Positions 16,546 through 23,517 of a stretch of DNA of 64,000 nucleotides are shown in pieces (position 1 is the first letter of the stretch; each line of letters begins with the position of its first letter). The stretch lies in the NCBI RefSeq assembly GCF_023156535.1, contig NZ_JALNMH010000004.1:1-64000 (forward strand). Direction: 5' to 3'. Both the position numbers and the translations under genes were made by a program. Under the pieces are notes generated by a model. That model was not told the DNA's origin. It did not search any database and saw only the letters and a program-made list of their open reading frames with translations. Origin of the DNA: Pseudomarimonas salicorniae. GTDB lineage: Bacteria; Pseudomonadota; Gammaproteobacteria; Xanthomonadales; Xanthomonadaceae.

Positions 16546-17181
16546 ATGCCCGACCTGCGCTGGTACTTCGACCCGATCAGTCCTTTCGCCTGGCTGCAGT
16601 GGCCACGCATCGCCGCGCTGGCCGCCGAGCGGCCGGTGCAGCTGAGGCCGATCCTGTTTGCCGCCCTGCTCGACCACCACGGCCACAAGGGGCCGGCCGA
16701 AATTCCGGCCAAGCGCCGCTTCACCTATCGTTACGTGAGCTGGCGTGCGGCCCGCGACGGCCGGCCGCTGCGCTTTCCCCCGGCGCATCCGTTCAACCCC
16801 CTGCCAGCGCTGCGCCTGATCGTCGCCGCCGGCAGCACGCCGCCGGCAGTCGATGCGGTGCTGCGCTTCGTCTGGGAGTCAGGACAGGCCGCCGATAGCG
16901 TCGAGGCCATCGCCCCGCTGGCCGCCCGGCTCGGCGTCGAGGACACCGCCGCTGCGCTGTCGGCTGCCGAGGTGAAGCAGGGCCTGCTCGCCCATGGCGA
17001 GGAGGCACGCGAGCTCGGCGTGTTCGGCGTGCCTACCCTGCTTGTCGACGGCGAGCTGTTCTGGGGCGAGGACGCCACCGACATGGCGCTGGAATGGCTG
17101 CGGGATCCGGCCGCCGCAAGGCAGCGCTACGCCGCCACCGACACCCTGCCCGAGGCCGTGCAGCGTCGCCCCGCGCGCTGA
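16546..17181 (+). CDS. DsbA-fold oxidoreductase / 2-hydroxychromene-2-carboxylate isomerase family protein
   Basis: The 211-residue protein has the thioredoxin-like DsbA/kappa-GST fold. LRWYFDPISPFAWL shows the serine (SPF) that replaces the CxxC active site in HCCA isomerases, and VFGVPTLLVDGELFWGED is the cis-proline loop and C-terminal signature. In naphthalene degraders such enzymes isomerise 2-hydroxychromene-2-carboxylate with glutathione. No aromatic degradation genes are nearby, so the substrate here is unknown. It starts 54 bases after mobA and could be co-transcribed. Confidence 0.82.
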   Translation: MPDLRWYFDPISPFAWLQWPRIAALAAERPVQLRPILFAALLDHHGHKGPAEIPAKRRFTYRYVSWRAARDGRPLRFPPAHPFNPLPALRLIVAAGSTPPAVDAVLRFVWESGQAADSVEAIAPLAARLGVEDTAAALSAAEVKQGLLAHGEEARELGVFGVPTLLVDGELFWGEDATDMALEWLRDPAAARQRYAATDTLPEAVQRRPAR

Positions 17182-17350
17182 GGAACGCCCGCCCGTGGCG
17201 TCGTCGAGCAGCAACCTTCGCGTTCCTCGATCCTGATCGGCAGCCCGCTGACCTGGAGACCGCGGCCGAGCGCAAAGATCCGGATCCATGCAGCTCCAAT
17301 TGGGGCTCAAATCGGTCATTCGCCACCGACCCTGATCGGGCGGGCTCTTC

Positions 17351-17567
17351 GTAGGAGCGGACATGGCCGCGATCGCGGAGGTTCGCTCTGGCCGCGGTCT
17401 GTGGAGAACACGTCACGCCGCGGTCGCGCCCATGTGCGCTCCTACGGTCGGGCTTCGTTGGGCGTCGGCGAAGCCCCATAGGGTGCGCCTTGGGCGCACC
17501 GATAAGGGCGTTCGGACGGTACGCCCGGTGCGGCCAGCCGCACCCTATGAATGTCTTCTTCGCGCCC
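17351..17567. repeat. Composite palindromic repeat, copy E (beta2 + gamma)
   Basis: The beta2 module starts GTAGGAGCGGACATGGCCGC and ends GTGCGCTCCTAC. The gamma module (from ATAGGGTGCGCC) ends TCTTCTTCGCGCCC. There is no alpha part. The 169 bases before it (17182-17350) contain no recognisable gene. The region separates the isomerase from the amidase. Confidence 0.85.
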
Positions 17568-17702
17568 GTCTTTCACCCGGGCATGCCCGCGAAGGCGCTC
17601 GCCGGTGAGCCGGGAAGGGTCTCCCTGGCCTGGCCAGGCCTCGGCTTGGAGCGAACCGGGCGCGCGGCCATACTGCAGCGCCGGATCACGCGGAAGCTTC
17701 CG

Positions 17703-19316
17703 ATGCGCTCGCTGGCCTGCACTGCCTTCTTCCTGTCCGTCACGCTCGGCGGCTGCACGCCGGACACTCCATCTGCGTCAGGGGACGCCTCCGAAGCGCA
17801 GCCAGCCGTTGCTGCAACCGTCGACAGCCTCGTCGCCGAAGACCGCAGCGTCGCCGAACTGCAGGCGCGAATGACGAGCGGGGACACCTCCGCCGTCAGC
17901 CTGACCCGCCACTACCTCGAGCGCATTGCAGCGGTCGACGACGCCGGCCCACGGCTCAATGCGGTGATCTCGCTCAACCCGGCGGCGATCGAGGAGGCCA
18001 CCGAGCGCGACCGCGAGCGCAGCGCCGGCAACGTCCGCGGCCCGCTGCACGGCATCCCGGTCCTGCTCAAGGACAACATCGATGCACGGGGCATGGTGAC
18101 CTCGGCTGGGTCCCTGGCGCTCGCCGACCACAGGCCGCCGCAGGATGCCTTCCTGGTCAGCCGGCTGCGCGAGGCCGGAGCGGTCATCCTCGGCAAGACC
18201 AACCTCAGCGAATGGGCCAACTTCCGCAGCACCGAGTCTTCCAGCGGCTGGAGCGGGCTCGGCGGGCAGACCCGCAACCCCTACGTGCTCGACCGTTCAC
18301 CCTGTGGATCCAGCTCGGGCTCCGGAGTGGCCGTCGCCGCCGGTCTCGCGCCGCTGGCCGTGGGTACCGAGACCGACGGCTCGATCATCTGCCCGGCCGC
18401 GGTGAACGGCATCGTCGGTATCAAGCCCACGCTCGGTCTGGTCAGCCGCGGGGGCATCGTGCCGATCTCGCCGTCGCAGGACACCGCCGGCCCGATGGCG
18501 AGCTCGGTGGCCGATGCCGCGACCCTGCTGCAGGCGCTGGTGGCGGCCGATGGGGAAGATCCTGCCGCAGAGCCCGACCGCGCCGAAGTCGACTACCTCG
18601 CAGCCCTGCGAGCCGATGCCCTGCAGGGCGCTCGAATCGGCGTGATGCGCAAGGCCATGGGCTACCACCCCGAGGTCGACCGAGTGATGGAGGCGGCGAT
18701 CATCGCCCTGCGCGAGGCCGGCGCCGAGGTCGTCGACCCGGCCGATCTGCCGACGCACGGGGAGTTCGGCAAACACGAGTTCGAAGTTTTGCTGTATGAG
18801 TTCCGGCCGGCGCTGGAGGCGTATCTGGCGCGCAGCAAGGCGCCGGTCGGCACGCTGGAGGCGCTGATCGGCTTCAATCGCGAGCACGCGGCGCGCAGCA
18901 TGCCCTGGTTCGGCCAGGAGCTGTTCGAGCAGTCTGCCGCCAAAGGGCCGCTGAGCGAGCCGGCCTATGTCGAGGCGCGCGAGGTCGCGCGGCGCCTGGC
19001 CGGCACCGAGGGGATCGATGCGGCGCTCGCTGCGCATCAGGTCGACGCCCTGCTGACCAGCGCGGTCAGCCCGGCCTGGAGCATCGACTTCGCCAACGGC
19101 GACCACTTCCGCGGCGCTGGCTATTCCGCCGCCGCCGTGGCCGGCTACCCGAGCATCACCGTGCCCGCAGGCAGCGTCCACGGTCTGCCCATCGGCGTCG
19201 TGTTCATGGGCCGTGCCCACGACGAGGCTCGCCTGATCGGCTACGCCCATGCTTTCGAGCAGCGCACCCGGGCGCGCAGGCCGCCGTCCTTCCGGCCGTC
19301 CCTGTTGTCACCCTGA
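17703..19316 (+). CDS. Lipoprotein amidase (amidase signature family)
   Basis: This 537-residue amidase-signature hydrolase has a lipoprotein signal (ACTAFFLSVTLGGC, lipobox LGGC), so it is probably anchored in the outer or inner membrane facing the periplasm. The Ser-cisSer-Lys triad is visible: lysine in PVLLKDNID, and the GSSSGSGVAVAAGL glycine/serine motif followed by GTETDGSI. The substrate (amide, peptide or urea-type) cannot be read from sequence. I chose the ATG at 17703, with GGAAG upstream, because the open frame before it is repeat copy E. It is followed by a strong hairpin terminator shared with ssb. Confidence 0.88.
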   Translation: MRSLACTAFFLSVTLGGCTPDTPSASGDASEAQPAVAATVDSLVAEDRSVAELQARMTSGDTSAVSLTRHYLERIAAVDDAGPRLNAVISLNPAAIEEATERDRERSAGNVRGPLHGIPVLLKDNIDARGMVTSAGSLALADHRPPQDAFLVSRLREAGAVILGKTNLSEWANFRSTESSSGWSGLGGQTRNPYVLDRSPCGSSSGSGVAVAAGLAPLAVGTETDGSIICPAAVNGIVGIKPTLGLVSRGGIVPISPSQDTAGPMASSVADAATLLQALVAADGEDPAAEPDRAEVDYLAALRADALQGARIGVMRKAMGYHPEVDRVMEAAIIALREAGAEVVDPADLPTHGEFGKHEFEVLLYEFRPALEAYLARSKAPVGTLEALIGFNREHAARSMPWFGQELFEQSAAKGPLSEPAYVEAREVARRLAGTEGIDAALAAHQVDALLTSAVSPAWSIDFANGDHFRGAGYSAAAVAGYPSITVPAGSVHGLPIGVVFMGRAHDEARLIGYAHAFEQRTRARRPPSFRPSLLSP

Positions 19317-19335
19317 GCACCACGATCCCGACAGC

Positions 19336-19362
19336 GAAAGGCCCGCGCTCGGCGGGCCTTTC
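19336..19362. terminator. Bidirectional rho-independent terminator between the amidase gene and ssb
   Basis: An 11-bp stem (GAAAGGCCCGC pairing with GCGGGCCTTTC) has a 5-base loop and A/T runs at the stem base on both sides. It lies between the convergent ends of the amidase and ssb genes, so it can end both transcripts. Confidence 0.75.
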
Positions 19363-19397
19363 GAAGCGAGCGGCACGTGCCGCCCCTTGCGTGTCCC

Positions 19398-19916
19398 TCA
19401 GAACGGGATGTCGTCGTCGCTGAAGTCGTTGTCCTGGGGCGGGGGTGACTGGCGCGGGGGCTGCCCGCCGCCACGCTGGCCACCGTAGCCGCTGCGCTGG
19501 CCGCCGTCGTCGCGCGGCCCGCGACCGCCGCCACCGCCACCGCCACCGCGCATTCCACCGCCGCCACCGCCCTCACCGCCCATGCCGCCGAGCATCTGCA
19601 TTTCATTGGCGATGATGTCGGTGGTGTAGCGCTCGATGCCGTCCTTGTCGGTGTACTTGTCGGTCTGCAGGCGGCCCTCGACATAGACCTGCTTGCCCTT
19701 GCGCAGGTACTCACCGGCGATTTCGGCGAGGCGGCCGAAGAACTTCACCCGGTGCCACTCGGTGCGCTCCTGCTGCTCGCCGGTCTGCTTGTCCTTCCAG
19801 GCCTCCGAGGTCGCCACCCGGATGGTGGTGATCGCGCCGCCGTTGGCGGTGTAGCGGGTTTCCGGATCGGCGCCGAGGTTGCCGACGATGATGACCTTGT
19901 TGATACCGCGAGCCAT
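19398..19916 (-). CDS. ssb: Single-stranded DNA-binding protein
   Basis: The 172-residue SSB has the OB fold in residues 1-110 ([51 protein letters not shown]), then a glycine-rich linker and the acidic tail ending DDDIPF that docks repair and replication partners. The linker is unusually glycine-dense, with two runs of six or more glycines. uvrA, often a neighbour of ssb in this group, is about 28 kb away here. A TATACT box lies 54 bases upstream. Confidence 0.96.
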   Translation of the reverse strand: MARGINKVIIVGNLGADPETRYTANGGAITTIRVATSEAWKDKQTGEQQERTEWHRVKFFGRLAEIAGEYLRKGKQVYVEGRLQTDKYTDKDGIERYTTDIIANEMQMLGGMGGEGGGGGGMRGGGGGGGGRGPRDDGGQRSGYGGQRGGGQPPRQSPPPQDNDFSDDDIPF

Positions 19917-19969
19917 GGAGGTTCCTTGCGTTGCGCGCCGGCAACCGCTGCCGGCGACGGAAGCAGCCT

Positions 19970-19975
19970 AGTATA
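19970..19975 (-). promoter_or_regulatory. Candidate ssb -10 box
   Basis: TATACT on the minus strand would start an ssb mRNA with a leader of about 47 bases. No consensus -35 box is visible. Confidence 0.5.
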
Positions 19976-20051
19976 CGACCGCCCCCCGCGCCCTAGGACG
20001 CCGCCGGCCATCCGGGTCGGATTTTTTCCCGGCGATGACACCTGTGCTCCG

Positions 20052-20064
20052 TATAATCTGTCCG
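20052..20064 (+). promoter_or_regulatory. Candidate leaderless promoter of ispB
   Basis: A perfect TATAAT (20052-20057) is followed by only 7 bases (CTGTCCG) before the ATG at 20065. A normal start 7-8 bases after the -10 box would put +1 on the start codon. No Shine-Dalgarno sequence and no consensus -35 box are seen. Confidence 0.6.
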
Positions 20065-21069
20065 ATGAATGCCTCGCTCTCCCCTGCCGCCCCCGCTGCC
20101 CTCGGCGTGTCCGAGATCCAGCGGCTTGCCGCGCCGGACATGGACGCCGTCAACGCCCTGATCCGCAAGCGCCTCGCCTCCGATGTGCTGCTGATCAACC
20201 AGGTCGCCGAGCATCTGATCGCGGCCGGCGGCAAACGCCTGCGGCCGATGCTCCTGCTGCTGGCCGCGAGGGCACTCGGGCACCACGGCAACGAGGCTCA
20301 CCAGCTTGCCGCCGTGGTGGAGTTCATCCACAGCGCCACCTTGCTGCATGACGACGTGGTCGACGAGTCGGATCTGCGCCGCGGGCGCAAGACGGCCAAT
20401 GCCGTCTGGGGCAACGCCGCCAGCGTGCTGGTGGGCGATTTCCTGTATTCGCGCAGCTTCCAGCTGATGGTCGAGCTGGAGCGCATGCCGGTCATGCGCA
20501 TCCTCGCCGACACCACCAACGCCATCGCCGAGGGCGAGGTCCTGCAGCTGCTGCACGTGCATAACCCGGACACCGACGAGGCCGCCTACTGGCGCGTCAT
20601 CGAACGCAAGACCGCGGTGCTGTTCGCCGCGGCCACCCGGCTCGGCGCCGTCCTGGCAGGCGCCGACGAGGGCACCGAGATGGCCCTGCACCGCTACGGA
20701 ATGGCTCTGGGCTACGCATTCCAGATGGCCGATGACGTGCTCGATTACACCTCGGATGCCGAGACACTCGGCAAGAACCTCGGGGATGACCTCGCCGAAG
20801 GCAAGGCGACCCTGCCGCTCATCCATGCCATGGCCCACGCGCCCGAAGCCATCCGCGCCCGCCTGCGACAGATCGTCGAGCAGGGCGAGGCCGAGGCGTT
20901 CCCGGAGGTGCTGGAGGCTATCCGCGCCTGTGGCGGCGTCGAGTACACCCTCGGCAAGGCCCGGGAGCAGGCGGCACTGGCCGAGGCCGAACTGGCCGGG
21001 CTGGACGACAACGCCTTCGTTCAGGCCCTGCGCGGGCTGGCCCGCTACGCGGTCGATCGCACGCACTAG
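20065..21069 (+). CDS. ispB: Octaprenyl diphosphate synthase (ubiquinone side-chain)
   Basis: This 334-residue trans-prenyltransferase makes the polyprenyl tail of ubiquinone. The two aspartate-rich motifs are LLHDDVVDESDLRRGR and FQMADDVLDY, with GGKRLRP for IPP binding near residue 60. An alternative in-frame ATG at 20035 lies upstream of the TATAAT box and is unlikely. The ATG at 20065 probably begins the message itself. ssb is divergent on the left; a repeat-filled gap follows. Confidence 0.93.
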   Translation: MNASLSPAAPAALGVSEIQRLAAPDMDAVNALIRKRLASDVLLINQVAEHLIAAGGKRLRPMLLLLAARALGHHGNEAHQLAAVVEFIHSATLLHDDVVDESDLRRGRKTANAVWGNAASVLVGDFLYSRSFQLMVELERMPVMRILADTTNAIAEGEVLQLLHVHNPDTDEAAYWRVIERKTAVLFAAATRLGAVLAGADEGTEMALHRYGMALGYAFQMADDVLDYTSDAETLGKNLGDDLAEGKATLPLIHAMAHAPEAIRARLRQIVEQGEAEAFPEVLEAIRACGGVEYTLGKAREQAALAEAELAGLDDNAFVQALRGLARYAVDRTH

Positions 21070-21104
21070 CCGACTGTCCCGGCACCGGCGGGGCCGCGTG
21101 GCCC

Positions 21105-21315
21105 GACGCCGTTCGTGCTGAGGAATCGAAGCGCGAGCGGCCTGCGGAGACACCGGGTTTCGCCCTTCGATACCTCAGGGCGAACCGTTGCTTCGGGCGC
21201 GATGTTCCGTATGCGCTTCGCGTCTCCGATGCCGGACACGCCCCGAGGGTATCGAGGCACGAACGGCCTGCAGAGACATCGGGCTTCGCCCTCCAATACC
21301 TCAGGGCGAACGGAT
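21105..21315. repeat. Two copies of a CCTCAGGGCGAACGG-type repeat
   Basis: Copy 1 (about 21109-21186) and copy 2 (about 21246-21315) each run from a CGTTCGTGCTGAGGAATCGA-like or inverted GGTATCGAGGCACGAACGG arm through GCCTGCGGAGACAC / GCCTGCAGAGACAT to GATACCTCAGGGCGAAC. The arms are inverted complements, so each can fold into a hairpin. The element is unrelated to the alpha/beta/gamma modules. The 324-base gap between ispB and ogt holds nothing else. Confidence 0.75.
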
Positions 21316-21393
21316 GCCTTGAATGCCTATCGAGAGCCCGGTTGCTCCGGCCGGTCGCGGACGATCCGTCGGCCGCCTGCGGCCGCACCCTAC

Positions 21394-21912
21394 TCAGTCG
21401 AACAGCCCGACCTGCCGCGGCGCCTCCCGGCCGGTGCGCGCCGCCTCGTGGCGCAGCAGCCAGTCCTTCACGGGCAGGCCGCCGCCGAAACCGGTCAGTG
21501 AGCCATCGGCGCCGATCACCCGGTGGCAGGGAATGATGATCGGCAGTGGATTGCGGCCATTGGCCGCACCGACCGCGCGCACCGCGCTCGGCCTGCCGAT
21601 GCGCGCCGCCAGCGCCGCGTAACTTTCGGTTTCACCGAAGCGTATCTGGACGAGCGCTTGCCAGACCTCGCGCTGGAAGGGCGTCCCCCGGGGCTGGAGG
21701 TCAAGCTCGAACTGCCGCAGCCGACCTTCGAAGTACGCGCCGAGCTGCTCCACCGCCGCGCCGAAGCCGCCGGGAGCCGGTGCCAGATCACCATTGAGGG
21801 GCGCCGGGCGGCCATCGCGGGCAAACAGGATGCCGGTGAGACGGTCTGCCTCGCCGATCAGGGTCAGCACGCCGATCGGCGTGTCCAGGCGGCGGAATCT
21901 CGCCTCGGTCAT
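21394..21912 (-). CDS. ogt: Methylated-DNA--protein-cysteine S-methyltransferase
   Basis: This 172-residue suicide repair protein transfers the methyl group from O6-methylguanine or O4-methylthymine to its own cysteine. The active site [21 protein letters not shown] and the helix-turn-helix [16 protein letters not shown] are intact. The ATG at 21912 overlaps the stop of the upstream Ada-AlkA gene as ATGA, so the two alkylation-repair genes are translationally coupled. The Ada N-terminal domain sits in the neighbour, so Ada functions are split between the two proteins. Confidence 0.93.
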   Translation of the reverse strand: MTEARFRRLDTPIGVLTLIGEADRLTGILFARDGRPAPLNGDLAPAPGGFGAAVEQLGAYFEGRLRQFELDLQPRGTPFQREVWQALVQIRFGETESYAALAARIGRPSAVRAVGAANGRNPLPIIIPCHRVIGADGSLTGFGGGLPVKDWLLRHEAARTGREAPRQVGLFD

Positions 21913-23387
21913 GCCGCCTCCCCTGCTGCTGAAGGCGGCTCCGACGCCGCGCGCCACAGGCGCATCAGGGCATAGGCGCGCCAGGGCCGCCAGGGCTGTG
22001 AACGCGCCTCGCAGGCGCGCTCGGCCAGCGGGCGACCGCTCCCCAGCTGCTGGCGCAGCACCAGGTCACCGGCGGGATAGGCATCGGGATCGTGCAGCAC
22101 GCGCATCATCATGTAGTCGGCGGTCCAGGGGCCGATACCGCGCAGGGCGAGCGCGGCCCTGCGCCATTCCACCGGGTCCGCCCTGCCCGGCTCGTCGGCA
22201 AGACAGCCGTCCGCCACCGCCCGCGAAAGGCCACGCAGGCACTCGGCCCGCGCCGAGGTCACTCCGATGCCTTCGAACGAAGCTCCGGCCAGCGCAGCCG
22301 GCGTGGGGAAGGCACGGCGGAAGCCTTGGACCTCGGGAACGGGCTGACCGTAGCGCTCCACCACCCGGTTCATCAAGGTGCTGGCCGCCGCCACGCTGAC
22401 CTGCTGGCCGAGCACCGCGCGCACCATCGACTCGAAGCCGGCGAAGGCGCCCGGCAGACGCTGCCCGGGAAAGCGCGCGCCGAGCGCCGCCAGCAGCGGA
22501 TCACGGTCAAGCACGGAATCGATGGCCAGGGGATCGGCGTCGAGGTCGAACAGCCGGCGAAGGCGGCGCAGCACGCCCGGCAAGGCGGTCAACTCGGGCA
22601 ACTCAAGGCGCACCTGCAGGGCGTGGCGACCGGGCAGACGGGTGACCTCCAGCCAGCCGCCGCGCCCGGAGCCTGGCAGCACCCGCAGGTAGGCGGACTC
22701 GCTGATCCGCTCGACGCCGGCGATCTCGCGTCGACGCAGGAAGGCAAGGATGCCATCCCAATCGTAGGGCGGCCGGTAGCCCAGCTGCAGGGTCAACGCC
22801 CCTCCATCGCGCACCGGGCGCCCGGCGCGCAGGGCGCTGGGAGTCATGCCGACCCGCTGGCGGAACGCGCTGTTGAACCTGCGCAGACTGCGGAAACCCG
22901 AGGCCAGCGCCACCTCCGTGACCGGCAAGGCCGACTCGGTCAACAGCTGTTTGGCCAGGAGCACGCACTGATTCAGGTGCAGGTCGAGGGGGCCTGCCCC
23001 CACCCGCTCGACCAGCAGGCGGCGAAGCTGCCGCTCGCCCACGCCCAGGCCCGCGGCCAGTGAGCCGACGTCGCCTGTCTCCAGCGCGCCCTGGCGGATC
23101 CGGACCAGGGCCGCTTCCACCGTGCGGTCACCGGAGTCGCAGGGCGCACTGCCCGGGGCGAGTTCCGGCCGGCAGCGCAGGCAGGGCCTGAATCCTGCAG
23201 CTGCCGCGCCCGCGGCATGGAGGAAGTAGCGCACATTGCGCTCGTGGGCGGGCGGCGCCGGGCAGACGGGCCGACAGTAGATCCCGGTGCTGGTCACGGC
23301 AACGAAGAAGCGCCCGTCGAAGCGCGCATCGCGGGCCTGGCGGGCGCGGGAGAAGAGCGCCAGCGTCGAGTCTGGGAAAGCGTCCAT
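21909..23387 (-). CDS. alkA: Ada-AlkA fusion: AraC-type regulator / DNA-3-methyladenine glycosylase II
   Basis: The protein has 492 residues in three parts. Residues 1-75 form the Ada zinc domain with the four cysteines in GIYCRPVCP and RPCLRCRPE (about C38, C42, C69, C72), where C38 is the methyl phosphotriester acceptor. Residues ~85-185 form an AraC-type helix-turn-helix domain. From ~195 on it is AlkA: an N-terminal domain, then helix-hairpin-helix ([17 protein letters not shown]) and the catalytic aspartate in YPAGDLVLR. It should sense alkyl damage, activate transcription and remove alkylated bases. A GTG at 23411 is an alternative start. It leads an operon with ogt. Confidence 0.9.
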   Translation of the reverse strand: MDAFPDSTLALFSRARQARDARFDGRFFVAVTSTGIYCRPVCPAPPAHERNVRYFLHAAGAAAAGFRPCLRCRPELAPGSAPCDSGDRTVEAALVRIRQGALETGDVGSLAAGLGVGERQLRRLLVERVGAGPLDLHLNQCVLLAKQLLTESALPVTEVALASGFRSLRRFNSAFRQRVGMTPSALRAGRPVRDGGALTLQLGYRPPYDWDGILAFLRRREIAGVERISESAYLRVLPGSGRGGWLEVTRLPGRHALQVRLELPELTALPGVLRRLRRLFDLDADPLAIDSVLDRDPLLAALGARFPGQRLPGAFAGFESMVRAVLGQQVSVAAASTLMNRVVERYGQPVPEVQGFRRAFPTPAALAGASFEGIGVTSARAECLRGLSRAVADGCLADEPGRADPVEWRRAALALRGIGPWTADYMMMRVLHDPDAYPAGDLVLRQQLGSGRPLAERACEARSQPWRPWRAYALMRLWRAASEPPSAAGEAA

Positions 23388-23517
23388 GGGCCAGTCCGTT
23401 GCGTGCGTCACGCGGCGCCGTCCGCGTCACGGCCCCCGCACCGGGGCGCGAAGGGCGAGACCACGTTACCCCGCTCGCCGACCGCGCGCTCGCCGCATTC
23501 GGACATCAACGCCGGCG

